The notes under the pieces were generated by a model, which saw nothing but the letters and a program-made list of their open reading frames with translations, made no database searches and was not told the origin of the DNA. A program made the translations under genes and the position numbers. A stretch of 49,125 bases of DNA, from contig JADZFW010000023.1 in the NCBI GenBank assembly GCA_020854235.1, positions 1 through 49,125 of the forward strand, written 5' to 3'. Shown one piece after another: positions 24,746-33,069 of this stretch (position 1 is its first letter; every line of letters begins with the position of its first letter). Source of the stretch: Flavobacteriaceae bacterium (GTDB lineage Bacteria > Bacteroidota > Bacteroidia > Flavobacteriales > Flavobacteriaceae).

Positions 24746-26077
24746 ATGTTACAAAAAGGCGATAAAAAACTCATCAATGCTTGGGCTTTCTATGACTGGG
24801 CAAATTCAGTATATCCATTGGTAATTACGACTGCCGTATTTCCGCTCTATTTTGGTGGAGTTACAGGTGGTGAAAATGCTCAGGTTTTCTTCTTGGGAAC
24901 ACAATGGACCAACACCGTTCTCTACACCTATGTTTTGTCATTCTCTTTTCTGATTGTGGCTTTCCTCTCTCCTATTCTTTCAAGTATAGCCGATTACATG
25001 GGTAATAAAAAACGTTTTCTGCAATTTTTCCTTTATCTAGGCTCACTGTCTGTGATGTCACTCTACTTTTTCGAAAGTAAAGAAACTCTTTGGGTAGGCA
25101 TCTTGTTTTCAATTTTGGCTAGTATTGGATTTTGGGGAAGCATCGTGTTTTACAACGCCTTTCTATTAGAAGTTGCTTATCCTCAAGACCACGATCGGGT
25201 GAGTGCCAAAGGATTTATGTTTGGTTATTTTGGTTCTGTATTTCTATTACTTTTTATTCTCACTATGATTATGCATCCCGAATGGTATGGTTTTATAGAT
25301 CATCCATTGCAAGAAGGTGAAACTGCTCCGGGTATTGCTTTCAGACTGGGATTTGTCATCGTAGGAATCTGGTGGATGGCTTTTGCTCAATACACCTTGT
25401 ATCATTTACCTCTTAATGTACACCATCGCAAACCGGAAAAGGATTATATTTTCAAAGGTTATCGAGAGTTGAGAACCGTTTTAAAACAACTCAAATCTCT
25501 TGATGCTTTAAAAATATTTCTTATTTCATTCTTTTTGTTTAGTGCGGGTGTACAAACCATCATCGTTTTGGCAGGAAAATTTGGAGATGAAGAATTACAT
25601 TTACCAACTTCCAATCTGATCATTACCATATTATTAGTTCAATTGGTTGCGATTGTGGGCGCTTATGTGTTTTCACGCATTTCAACCAGATTTGGAAATA
25701 TTCTCACCCTAAAAATCACATTGATTATTTGGGCAATTGTTTGTTTGGCAGCTTACCTCCTACCCGGCGAACATCCCAATGTCAATTTGTATTTCTATAC
25801 TTTGGGTGGATTTTTGGGTTTGGTTTTGGGTGCTACTCAAACTATTGCCCGTTCTACTTACGCCAAACTCATACCCGAAGACACCATTGATACGGCAACG
25901 TATTTCAGTTTCTTTGACGTAACCGAAAAATTGGCAATCGTATTGGGTACTGCAACTTTTGGTTTGTTGGTCAGCCTTACCGGATCAATGCGTATTTCTG
26001 TATTGGTATTGATGATTTTCTTTGTAGCAGGCTTTATCGTTTTGAACTTCATGAAAAAAACAAAATATGTCAGTTAA
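24746..26077 (+). CDS. MFS transporter, UMF1/Atg22 type
   Basis: 443 residues. The opening NAWAFYDWANSVYPLVITTAVFP is the signature of the UMF1/Atg22-like MFS group, followed by SPILSSIADYMGNKKRFLQF (loop 2-3) and, in the second half, SRISTRFGN and LGATQTIARSTYAKLIPED. Atg22 exports amino acids from yeast vacuoles; bacterial members are uncharacterised, so export of amino acids or other metabolites is inference. Its 3' end overlaps the lhgO start by 11 bases (26067-26077), tying the two in one operon and suggesting transport linked to 2-hydroxyglutarate metabolism. Confidence 0.88.
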   Translation: MLQKGDKKLINAWAFYDWANSVYPLVITTAVFPLYFGGVTGGENAQVFFLGTQWTNTVLYTYVLSFSFLIVAFLSPILSSIADYMGNKKRFLQFFLYLGSLSVMSLYFFESKETLWVGILFSILASIGFWGSIVFYNAFLLEVAYPQDHDRVSAKGFMFGYFGSVFLLLFILTMIMHPEWYGFIDHPLQEGETAPGIAFRLGFVIVGIWWMAFAQYTLYHLPLNVHHRKPEKDYIFKGYRELRTVLKQLKSLDALKIFLISFFLFSAGVQTIIVLAGKFGDEELHLPTSNLIITILLVQLVAIVGAYVFSRISTRFGNILTLKITLIIWAIVCLAAYLLPGEHPNVNLYFYTLGGFLGLVLGATQTIARSTYAKLIPEDTIDTATYFSFFDVTEKLAIVLGTATFGLLVSLTGSMRISVLVLMIFFVAGFIVLNFMKKTKYVS

Positions 26078-27275
26078 ATCATTTGACTACATCGTAGTCG
26101 GTGCGGGCATTGTAGGAGCTGCAACCGCATACAAACTGCAACTCAAATATCCTGAAAAATCTATAGCCTTATTGGAAAAAGAAGACCGAATCGGACGGCA
26201 CCAAACCGGTAGAAATTCGGGAGTCATACATTCCGGAATTTACTACAAACCCGGTTCATATAAAGCGGAAAACTGCAGAGATGGTAGAGAACAATTGATT
26301 GCTTTTGCTCAAAAATATGAGATACCCCATGACAATTGCGGAAAAATAATTGTGGCTACCCAAATGGATGAAATTCCGGCATTGGAAAATATCTACAACC
26401 GTGGATTGGAAAACAATACGCCAGGCATCCGATATATCTCACCCGAAGAAATCAAGGAAAAAGAACCCTATATCGTAGGGGTAAAAGGTATCTTGGTCCC
26501 CAGTGCAGGCATCATCGATTATGTCAAAGTCAATCAAAAACTAGCCGATTTGATTCATGAAATCAATCCAAAAAGTACTTTGATCTTGAATTGTGAATAT
26601 CAAAAAAGTGAAACTCAAAACGGTTTGCAAATGGTTTTCACCAATCAAGGAACTTTTTCAGCACAGCAAGTTGTCTTGTGTACCGGATTGCAAAGTGATA
26701 GAAATGCCGCAAAAGATGATGCACATGAAGATTTAAAAATTGTAGGTTTTAGAGGAGATTACTACGAATTCAAACCCGAAACCCAACATAAAATCAACAA
26801 TTTGGTCTATCCCGTTCCCGATCCTAACTTTCCTTTTTTGGGTGTACATTTTACCAAAATGATTGATGGCAAAGTAGAATGCGGACCCAATGCGGTTTTC
26901 ACATTTGCCAGAGAAAAATACCACAAAACCGCTTTCAATTGGAAAGATACTTGGGAAGCATTGACATATAGTGGCACTTGGAATTTGTTCCGAAAATTTT
27001 GGTTGAAAGGGATTGGAGAATACCGTCGTGCCTTTTCGAAAAAACTCTTTGTTAGAGAATTACAGAAACTAATGCCCCATTTGGCTCAAGCCGATTTAAT
27101 AGTTTCCAAATCCGGGATACGTGCCCAAGCTATTGATAAATCTGGTGGAATGGTAGATGATTTTAAAATTGTTACCAAGGGACTGAATGTTCATGTCCTC
27201 AATGCACCTTCTCCGGCAGCTACGGCTTGCTTGTCTATTGCCGATGAGATTGTGAAGGTGGTGGGAGAAAGTTGA
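26067..27275 (+). CDS. lhgO: L-2-hydroxyglutarate oxidase
   Basis: 402 residues, a DAO-type FAD enzyme oxidising L-2-hydroxyglutarate to 2-oxoglutarate. The dinucleotide-binding motif VVGAGIVGAATAYKL lies at residues 8-22; GRHQTGRNSGVIHSGIYYKPGS (about 43-64) is highly characteristic of LhgO, as are GGMVDDFKI and APSPAATACLSIADEIV at the end. The length matches E. coli LhgO (about 420). The overlap with the transporter gene indicates translational coupling. It removes an abnormal metabolite made by side activity of TCA enzymes. Confidence 0.93.
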   Translation: MSVKSFDYIVVGAGIVGAATAYKLQLKYPEKSIALLEKEDRIGRHQTGRNSGVIHSGIYYKPGSYKAENCRDGREQLIAFAQKYEIPHDNCGKIIVATQMDEIPALENIYNRGLENNTPGIRYISPEEIKEKEPYIVGVKGILVPSAGIIDYVKVNQKLADLIHEINPKSTLILNCEYQKSETQNGLQMVFTNQGTFSAQQVVLCTGLQSDRNAAKDDAHEDLKIVGFRGDYYEFKPETQHKINNLVYPVPDPNFPFLGVHFTKMIDGKVECGPNAVFTFAREKYHKTAFNWKDTWEALTYSGTWNLFRKFWLKGIGEYRRAFSKKLFVRELQKLMPHLAQADLIVSKSGIRAQAIDKSGGMVDDFKIVTKGLNVHVLNAPSPAATACLSIADEIVKVVGES

Positions 27276-27322
27276 GAGTTTAAGGTTTAAGGTTTCATGA
27301 TATAAAACAATTTACAAAGAGA

Positions 27323-27820
27323 ATGATTCAAATCAGAACTGTTCAACCTGATGATGTAGTTGAAATTGCGGCCATTTACAATACCTATATAGTCGATAGT
27401 ATCATCACTTTTGAAACCGAAAAAGTTACTGCAACCGATATACTTCAAAGAATTCAAAAGGTTACTCAACTATATGATTGGTTGGTTTTAATAGAAAATG
27501 GCATGTTGGTGGGTTATGCTTATTACACGTCATTTAGGGAACGAAAGGCTTATGAACACACCGTAGAATCTACCATTTACTTGAAAAGTGGCAGTTCGGG
27601 AAAAGGTATGGGAAGTGATTTGTATACTGCTTTGCTAGAAAGAATCAAAAATAAAGGGTTTAGAGAAGTTATGGGTGTGATTGCTTTGCCCAATCCTGAA
27701 AGCACTCGATTTCACGAGAAATTAGGTTTTAAAAATATGGGGGTATTGAAAAATGTAGGCTTTAAATTTGACACCTATCTGGATGTTGCTTTTTATCAAA
27801 AAACTTTGAGAATAGATTAG
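27323..27820 (+). CDS. GNAT N-acetyltransferase, Pat/MnaT-like
   Basis: 165 residues. IRTVQPDDVVEIAAIYNTYIVDSIITFETE at the N-terminus is the classical start of the phosphinothricin/methionine-sulfone acetyltransferase group (YwnH/MnaT), and SSGKGMGSDLYTALLERIKNKG carries the acetyl-CoA pyrophosphate loop (expected QxxGxG/A pattern here GSSGKGMG). VIALPNPESTRFHEKLGFKNMG is the closing motif. The reaction is acetyl transfer to the amine of an amino-acid-like compound; the physiological substrate is unknown. Confidence 0.88.
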   Translation: MIQIRTVQPDDVVEIAAIYNTYIVDSIITFETEKVTATDILQRIQKVTQLYDWLVLIENGMLVGYAYYTSFRERKAYEHTVESTIYLKSGSSGKGMGSDLYTALLERIKNKGFREVMGVIALPNPESTRFHEKLGFKNMGVLKNVGFKFDTYLDVAFYQKTLRID

Positions 27821-27855
27821 AATCAAAAAGTAGAGCTTCCGCATATCAAGGCTCA

Positions 27856-28023
27856 CTTACCATTTTCATAGGTTGACCTACCATTTTCATAGGTGCACCT
27901 ACCTTTTTTATAGGTGTACCTACCTTTTTTATAGGTTGACCTACCATTTTCATAGGTGCACCTACCTTTTTAATAGGTTCACCTACCATTTTCATAGGTG
28001 CACCTACCATTTTCATAGGTTCA
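27856..28023. repeat. 21-bp tandem array, eight copies
   Basis: Eight head-to-tail units of exactly 21 bp lie between convergent genes. Each unit reads CCTACC, then (A/T)TTTT(C/T/A), then ATAGGT, then a variable dinucleotide and A. Across unit boundaries this makes TAGGT-NN-ACCTA, a 12-bp palindrome whose two central bases change from copy to copy (TG, GC, GT, TG, GC, TC, GC, TC). Inside each unit ACCTA and TAGGT also face each other across nine bases. No single frame is open throughout (minus-strand frames hit TGA/TAA), so it is not coding. The 21-bp pitch equals two helical turns, so all sites face one side. Confidence 0.85.
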
Positions 28024-28057
28024 CCTACTTAGTGGCTAGTATATCAGCATAATATTG

Positions 28058-28092
28058 GTCTTGATGTCTTAAGGTCTTGAAGTCTTGTAGTC
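28058..28092. repeat. 8-bp tandem repeat
   Basis: GTCTTGAT, GTCTTAAG, GTCTTGAA, GTCTTGTA and a final GTC: four full units with five constant bases and variable last positions, 35 bp downstream of the 21-bp array. Confidence 0.7.
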
Positions 28093-28161
28093 ATTATATC
28101 AAAAACGCTCTACCAAATTAAATCCAGTAAAAAGTACAAGAATGAGGAATCTTTTAACCAA

Positions 28162-29415
28162 TTATGGTTTCATGCCTAGGGCTGTTGTATAACCTTTGTT
28201 GACAATACAATTTTTGAATTTCATATTTTCCAACAAATCGGACATGGCTTTTTTAACGAGGATTTGATCGGGTCGATTTTCTCTGATTTTTGCAAAATCG
28301 CTGCGGTCACTTTCTACGTATTTGATGATGATGTCCCAGTTTTCGGGTTTGGGAATAATCATCATTCCGGCATGGTCGACCATTTTTTTATAAGGCCAAT
28401 AATGCCAACCAATGTTATTTTGCTCCATTAAAACTCTGAAATTCCCAACCCATTCATCGGTATTTTCACCTGTTTCCCCCATATACATCGGCAAATTCAC
28501 CTTATCTCTAAAGTCAACAAAATCTTGGATATCTTTTTGTTCGATTCCGCACCAATACCGGTGACAGGTAAACATCATTTTGTCATCCAAATTCCATTCG
28601 TTAAAAATGGAAAAATTGCCATTCCATTGAGCACCAGCCAATAATATGATGTGATTTTGATCTACTTCTCGGATGGCTTTGATGGCTTTTTTGTACAAAG
28701 GTACCAATTGGTCATTCAAACTTTTATCTTTTTCCGTAAAATAATGCGCAATGGGTTCGTTGAGTAAATCGTACCCCAAAATCACAGGTTCATCGGCGTA
28801 TTTTTGGGCGATTTTAGTCCAAATATCAACAAACATTTGCTGACTTTTCTCGCTGACCATCAACCAAGGATAGCCATAACTATCATCGATGTTGTCCCCT
28901 GTTTGACCACCCGGAGCATCGTGCATGTCCAAAATAACATACAATCCAGCTTCTCTACACCAAGAAATCACCTGATCGATATGCTTAAAACCTGCTTCAG
29001 GATCTGAGTTTCCCATATAATCTTCATGGGTAAACAACTTATAGTGAAAAGGCAAACGAATGGAATTCATTCCCGTTTTTTTGATATACAAAATATCTTC
29101 GCGGGTGATGTAATTATTTTGGAATTCGTTCCAAAACCATTGGGTATAATCGGGTCCGACCATTTCACAAAAAGCTTCATTGATCAAACGATAGGAAGAT
29201 GCTTTTTCAAAATAGAACATATATCCTTCCGGATTGAGCCAGTTTCCCAAGTTAATCCCTTCAATGAAAAACTTATCTCCATTGGGAGTATACAAGTCTT
29301 TTCCGTTTACATAAATAAAGGGATTGGATGAATCTGTATTTTGTTGCGCAAATGTAAATAGCACTTGAACCAGCATGATAGCTGCAAACAAGTTTTTTTG
29401 AAATGTATATAACAT
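28162..29415 (-). CDS. GH5 family glycoside hydrolase
   Basis: 417 residues with an N-terminal signal peptide ending FAQ. A TIM barrel of GH5 type: INLGNWLNPEGY (54-64) at strand 1, SIRLPFHY (118-125), VILDMHDAPGGQ (160-171), LGYDLLNEP (213-221) with Glu220 as acid/base, and YMGETGEN (311-318) with Glu314 as nucleophile, then WHYWPYKK. These are typical of exo-beta-glucanase/glucosidase and beta-mannan or glucan subfamilies; the substrate is not decidable by eye. The gene begins seven bases after the tag stop, so they share a transcript. Confidence 0.9.
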   Translation of the reverse strand: MLYTFQKNLFAAIMLVQVLFTFAQQNTDSSNPFIYVNGKDLYTPNGDKFFIEGINLGNWLNPEGYMFYFEKASSYRLINEAFCEMVGPDYTQWFWNEFQNNYITREDILYIKKTGMNSIRLPFHYKLFTHEDYMGNSDPEAGFKHIDQVISWCREAGLYVILDMHDAPGGQTGDNIDDSYGYPWLMVSEKSQQMFVDIWTKIAQKYADEPVILGYDLLNEPIAHYFTEKDKSLNDQLVPLYKKAIKAIREVDQNHIILLAGAQWNGNFSIFNEWNLDDKMMFTCHRYWCGIEQKDIQDFVDFRDKVNLPMYMGETGENTDEWVGNFRVLMEQNNIGWHYWPYKKMVDHAGMMIIPKPENWDIIIKYVESDRSDFAKIRENRPDQILVKKAMSDLLENMKFKNCIVNKGYTTALGMKP

Positions 29416-29422
29416 ATTAGAA

Positions 29423-29977
29423 TTATTGATATCTGAAACAATTGGTGGTATGATCTAGAACCATTCCGGTGGCTTGCATGTGGGCATAAACAACCGTAGT
29501 ACCGACAAATTTGAAGCCTCGTTTTTTCAAATCTTTGGAAATACAATCGGAAAGTGGTGTTGATGCAGGAACTTGTTTGATTGTTTCCCAATGATTGACA
29601 ACAGGCTTTCCATCGGTAAATTGCCAAATATAGGCTGAAAAAGATCCAAACTCTTCACGAACTTTCAAAAAAGCATGAGCATTGGAAACAGCCGCTCTGA
29701 TTTTGAGTTGGTTGCGAATAATTCCAGCATTTTGCAACAACTCCTGAATTTTATCTTCGTCAAAAGTGGCTACTTGATGGAAATCAAAATCGGCAAAAGC
29801 AGCTCTAAAGTTTTCTCTTTTACGCAAAACAGTCAACCAACTCAAGCCTGCTTGGAAAGTTTCCAAAATGAGAAATTCAAACAGTTTTTGGTCTTCGTAA
29901 ACGGGTACACCCCATTCTTCATCGTGGTATTTTAGATAAAGTGGATCTGAGGAGACCCATTGGCATCTGGTGGGCAT
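29423..29977 (-). CDS. tag: DNA-3-methyladenine glycosylase I
   Basis: 184 residues, the normal Tag length. It removes 3-methyladenine from alkylated DNA in base-excision repair. Zinc ligands known in the family are present: Cys5 and His18 (RCQW, KYHDEEWG) near the N-terminus, and His/Cys in LDHTTNCFRY at the end. The base-binding pocket segment LETFQAGLSWLTVLRKRENF contains the expected Glu and Trp, and KKRGFKFVGTTVVYAHMQATG matches the family. It is followed closely by the GH5 gene, an unusual operon partner. Confidence 0.95.
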   Translation of the reverse strand: MPTRCQWVSSDPLYLKYHDEEWGVPVYEDQKLFEFLILETFQAGLSWLTVLRKRENFRAAFADFDFHQVATFDEDKIQELLQNAGIIRNQLKIRAAVSNAHAFLKVREEFGSFSAYIWQFTDGKPVVNHWETIKQVPASTPLSDCISKDLKKRGFKFVGTTVVYAHMQATGMVLDHTTNCFRYQ

Positions 29978-29979
29978 GG

Positions 29980-30025
29980 TTAGAAATTAGAAATTAGAAA
30001 TTAGAAATTAGAAGTTAGAAATTAG
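29980..30025. repeat. 7-bp tandem repeat TTAGAAA
   Basis: Six units of TTAGAAA (one TTAGAAG) followed by TTAG, immediately upstream of the tag start. A similar GAAATTA/GAAAGTA array occurs at 35024-35086. Confidence 0.8.
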
Positions 30026-30090
30026 CACTTCGACAAGCTCAGTGACCTGTAGAAGTTAGAAGTTTATACTTCTACAAGATATGTGACTTT
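30026..30090. repeat. Two diverged copies of CACTTCGACAAGCTCAGTGAC
   Basis: ACTTCGACAAGCTCAGTGAC (about 30028-30047) and the diverged ACTTCTACAAGATATGTGAC (about 30068-30087) are direct repeats about 40 bp apart. The first is an imperfect palindrome. They sit between the tag and SpmAB-type genes, next to the TTAGAAA array. Confidence 0.6.
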
Positions 30091-30116
30091 AGTTAGAGTA
30101 AATATAATTATATATT

Positions 30117-31364
30117 TTAGCTTAAATGTCCAAAGAACATATAAGTCACTAGTATGGCAGCTATTACACCGGCTAAGTCGGCGAGTAAGCCTGCTACGGC
30201 AGCATATCGGGTTTTTTTGATGTTGACAGACCCAAAATACACTGCAATTACATAAAAGGTAGTTTCGGTTGACCCTTGAATAATGGAAGTGAGATGACCT
30301 ACAAAACTATCAACCATTTTACCTCCAGCACCCCAACTTTCCACCATCAATCCTCTGGCGCCTCCACCACTCAATGGTTTCATTAAAGCCGTGGGTAGTC
30401 CGTCAACAAAACGCGTATCAGAAAATAATTGACTAAATATATATTTTATCCCATCCATAAGTAATTCCATGGCACCTGATGCGGTAAAAACACCAATGGC
30501 AACCAACATGGCAACCAGATAAGGGATGATTGTAATTGAAACATTAAAACCTCCTTTGGCACCTTCAATGAATGCATCGTAAATATTGACTTTTTTAAAC
30601 ATTGCCACCACAATAAATGTAATGATGATTCCAAATAGAAGGATATTGGTGAGTAAATTGGTAAAAATTCGTACATTTTCGGGAGATAAACTCTTGATGT
30701 AAAAAATCAATCCGACTACCAATAAAGTGGCTCCACCCAAATATTTTAGAATGATTTTATCAAATAAATTGATTTTTTGAAATGTTGCCGTAATGATCAG
30801 ACCGGTTAATGTTGAAAAAAAAGTTGCAATTAAAATTGGGATAAAGATATCGGTTGGATCGGCGGAACCGGCTGTGGCGCGCAGTGCCAAAATACTAACC
30901 GGAATTAAGGTCAGACTGGAGGCATTGAGTACCAGAAACATAATTTGGGCATTGCTGGCAGTATCGGGTTTGGGATTGAGCGTTTGCAATTCTTCCATCG
31001 CTTTCAATCCGAGTGGTGTAGCCGCATTATCGAGTCCGAGCATATTAGCCGAAAAATTCATCATCATCGAGCCAATGGACGGATGGTTTTCGGGAATTTC
31101 AGGAAATAGCTTGGTAAAAAATGGACTGAGCCAACGCGATAAGACATTGATTAAACCACCTTTCTCGCCAATCTTCATAATACCCATCCATAAAGTCAAA
31201 ACACCAGCCAATCCGAGTGACAATTCAAATCCAAGCGTAGCACGATCAAAAATGGCATCCACAATTCTTTTAAAAACTTCTAAATCACCTAAAAAAACTA
31301 GTTTGAACAAGGCAACGACAAATGCAATGAGAAAAAAAGCAATCCATATGTAGTTTAAAGTCAT
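30117..31364 (-). CDS. SpmA-SpmB-type nucleoside-recognition membrane protein
   Basis: 415 residues made of two Gate/nucleoside-recognition domains. The N-terminal half (MKIGEKGGLINVLSRWLSPF, FSANMLGLDNAATPLGLKAM) matches SpmA; the C-terminal half (FNVSITIIPYLVAMLVAIGVFTASG, then PTALMKPLSGGGARGLM, then IIQGSTETTFYVIAVYFGSV) matches SpmB. In sporulators these are separate spore-maturation proteins; fused versions in non-sporulating Bacteroidota have no settled function, though transport of a small molecule is plausible. Start 30 bases after the phosphoesterase stop, so one operon. Confidence 0.88.
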   Translation of the reverse strand: MTLNYIWIAFFLIAFVVALFKLVFLGDLEVFKRIVDAIFDRATLGFELSLGLAGVLTLWMGIMKIGEKGGLINVLSRWLSPFFTKLFPEIPENHPSIGSMMMNFSANMLGLDNAATPLGLKAMEELQTLNPKPDTASNAQIMFLVLNASSLTLIPVSILALRATAGSADPTDIFIPILIATFFSTLTGLIITATFQKINLFDKIILKYLGGATLLVVGLIFYIKSLSPENVRIFTNLLTNILLFGIIITFIVVAMFKKVNIYDAFIEGAKGGFNVSITIIPYLVAMLVAIGVFTASGAMELLMDGIKYIFSQLFSDTRFVDGLPTALMKPLSGGGARGLMVESWGAGGKMVDSFVGHLTSIIQGSTETTFYVIAVYFGSVNIKKTRYAAVAGLLADLAGVIAAILVTYMFFGHLS

Positions 31365-31394
31365 TTCATTTTAAATTTAAAAGTGTATTGTAGC

Positions 31395-32117
31395 TTAAAG
31401 AAAGAATCGGATGATTTCAGTTTGAACTTGTCCTTTATCAATTTGAATTAAACGGTAACCAAAATCGTTGGGATCAACCTGTATGGTATCTGTATTTTGC
31501 AGTATTTGAAAGGCTCCAGATGGCGTGACATATTGGTTGATATTATTTTGAACGATGTGGCTATCGGTGTGATAATGTCCGCAAATCAAAACCACCTGAT
31601 GATTTATTTTGGCAATTTTCTTTACCAAAGATTTGCGTTTTAAAAGTGGAAAATCAATATCAACACGAGTAGAAACCGGTAAAAAAGGATGGTGAACAAA
31701 AACGACTGGCATGAGATGAGTTTGTTCCAATTCTGACAAAAACCAATCTTGTTGTAAATTACTCAATTTTCCAATGGATGAATCTAGCACGAAAAATTGA
31801 TGGTCATCATCTTGAAATGTATAGAACAATTCATTTTCATTTAGCGACTTGTTTAATTTCAAATGAGATTTTATCTCAGCATACTTATCATGATTTCCTA
31901 AAACCATGTGATATGGAATTCCAATTCTATTGAGACTTTCAAAAAAATAGGGGAATATAGATGTTTCACCGATATCACCTCCAAATACCAAGAAATCCAC
32001 TTTTCTCTTTTTGACATCAGCCAACAAAAGTTCCCAATTTTGTAGGGCATCTACCCCATGTTGTTTGGGAAATTGATGTTCTATGTGAATATCGGTTATG
32101 TGAGCTATTCTAGTCAT
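31395..32117 (-). CDS. Calcineurin-like metallophosphoesterase (CpdA-like)
   Basis: 240 residues. All five phosphoesterase motifs are present: ITDIHIEH (D-x-H), FGGDIGET (GGD), LGNHDKY (GNHD), FVHHPFLP (HH/P) and ICGHYHTDSH (GHxH), which bind the two metal ions. Size and motif spacing resemble the cyclic-nucleotide phosphodiesterase CpdA and related class III enzymes, but many substrates are possible. It lies between a coiled-coil protein gene and the SpmAB-type gene on the minus strand. Confidence 0.88.
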   Translation of the reverse strand: MTRIAHITDIHIEHQFPKQHGVDALQNWELLLADVKKRKVDFLVFGGDIGETSIFPYFFESLNRIGIPYHMVLGNHDKYAEIKSHLKLNKSLNENELFYTFQDDDHQFFVLDSSIGKLSNLQQDWFLSELEQTHLMPVVFVHHPFLPVSTRVDIDFPLLKRKSLVKKIAKINHQVVLICGHYHTDSHIVQNNINQYVTPSGAFQILQNTDTIQVDPNDFGYRLIQIDKGQVQTEIIRFFL

Positions 32118-32158
32118 AAAAAATTGAGATGAAGCTTGGATTCAAAATAAAACCATAA

Positions 32159-33049
32159 TTAACTGAGTATCCTTCTGATTTCTTCAGCGACATCAATGAC
32201 TTCATTGGTCTGTGGAACAATTCGAGGTTTTCGCACTTCAACCGGAGGTTTTGTTTCTTGAATTTCAGGAATTTCAGGTTTAATAGTTTCTTTTTGGATT
32301 ACTTCTTCTTTGAGGAGTTCTTCTGTTTGTTTGATTTTCAAATTCATTTCTGCTTCCAACTGTTTTTTGATTTTCAATACTTCTTCTTGAAGTCTTTTTT
32401 CAAAATCAAAATTGGTTTCGGGAACATTTGCTTCTGGTGTTGTTTGAAATTGACTTTCCTGTTTTCTCTCTAACTCAAAAAAAGGATTGGAAACAAACTC
32501 TTCCTTGGGTTTCTCCACTTGATTCATTTTAAAAAAATCTTCTTCATCAAATGTCAGAACCTTTTTTTCGGGAACTATTTCAGTTGAGAAATCCGTTTCC
32601 TTCTGTTTTTCTTCAAATAAATCGATCGAGTTTTCATGCTCATTAAACAAAGGTGATGTTTTTAATTTTTCTTCAAAAATATCAACCGATTTAACCAATT
32701 TTCTAGCATTCTGCTTCAAATCTTGAAACAATACATTCAGCTCTTCCTGACGTTTTTCTTTGGGATTTGAAAATAAAGATTTTTTAAGCGGTAAATCTCT
32801 TAATTCCATATATTCCAAAAACTTATCATACATTTCGTCATAAAAAAGTTGCAAAATCTGAAAGGATTCAAAACTGGTGAAAGTTTGACCTTCACCTTTA
32901 TACCAGGTATAAAACGCTGTATTTTCTCGATTTAGATCGTTGGCTTTAGCAAACATTTGATTTCCAAAATGCAATTGTTCTACATTGGACAACCAAACCT
33001 TTAAGCTTTCCTTGGCAACAATCAAATTATCGATATATTTTATATTCAT
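32159..33049 (-). CDS. Helical protein with divergent CZB-like N-terminus
   Basis: 296 residues. Residues about 10-85 (KESLKVWLSNVEQLHFG, then TAFYTWYKGEGQTFTSFESF, then YDEMYDKFLEYMEL) follow the residue spacing of the chemoreceptor zinc-binding (CZB) domain, including the xFYTWYKGEG turn, but the His/Cys zinc ligands appear to be replaced. Residues 90-130 are helical. The remainder is a long Glu/Lys/Gln-rich segment with coiled-coil stretches (LQEEVLKIKKQLEAEMN) and Pro-rich end. No membrane segment. Function unknown; the CZB resemblance is inference. Confidence 0.6.
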   Translation of the reverse strand: MNIKYIDNLIVAKESLKVWLSNVEQLHFGNQMFAKANDLNRENTAFYTWYKGEGQTFTSFESFQILQLFYDEMYDKFLEYMELRDLPLKKSLFSNPKEKRQEELNVLFQDLKQNARKLVKSVDIFEEKLKTSPLFNEHENSIDLFEEKQKETDFSTEIVPEKKVLTFDEEDFFKMNQVEKPKEEFVSNPFFELERKQESQFQTTPEANVPETNFDFEKRLQEEVLKIKKQLEAEMNLKIKQTEELLKEEVIQKETIKPEIPEIQETKPPVEVRKPRIVPQTNEVIDVAEEIRRILS

Positions 33050-33069
33050 GTGTATTTCTTTTTTAATTT

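Noticed and set aside
27856-28023. The 21-bp array as a CRISPR array
   Set aside because: Units are contiguous without unique spacers, and the period is far shorter than a repeat-plus-spacer; no cas genes.
27856-28023. The 21-bp array as a coding heptapeptide repeat (TYENGRx on the minus strand)
   Set aside because: TGA and TAA codons interrupt the frame at three or more units, and no start or host gene is present.
30793-31353. 186-codon plus-strand frame opposite the SpmAB-type gene
   Set aside because: Shadow of a clear membrane-protein gene; composition is not that of a real protein.
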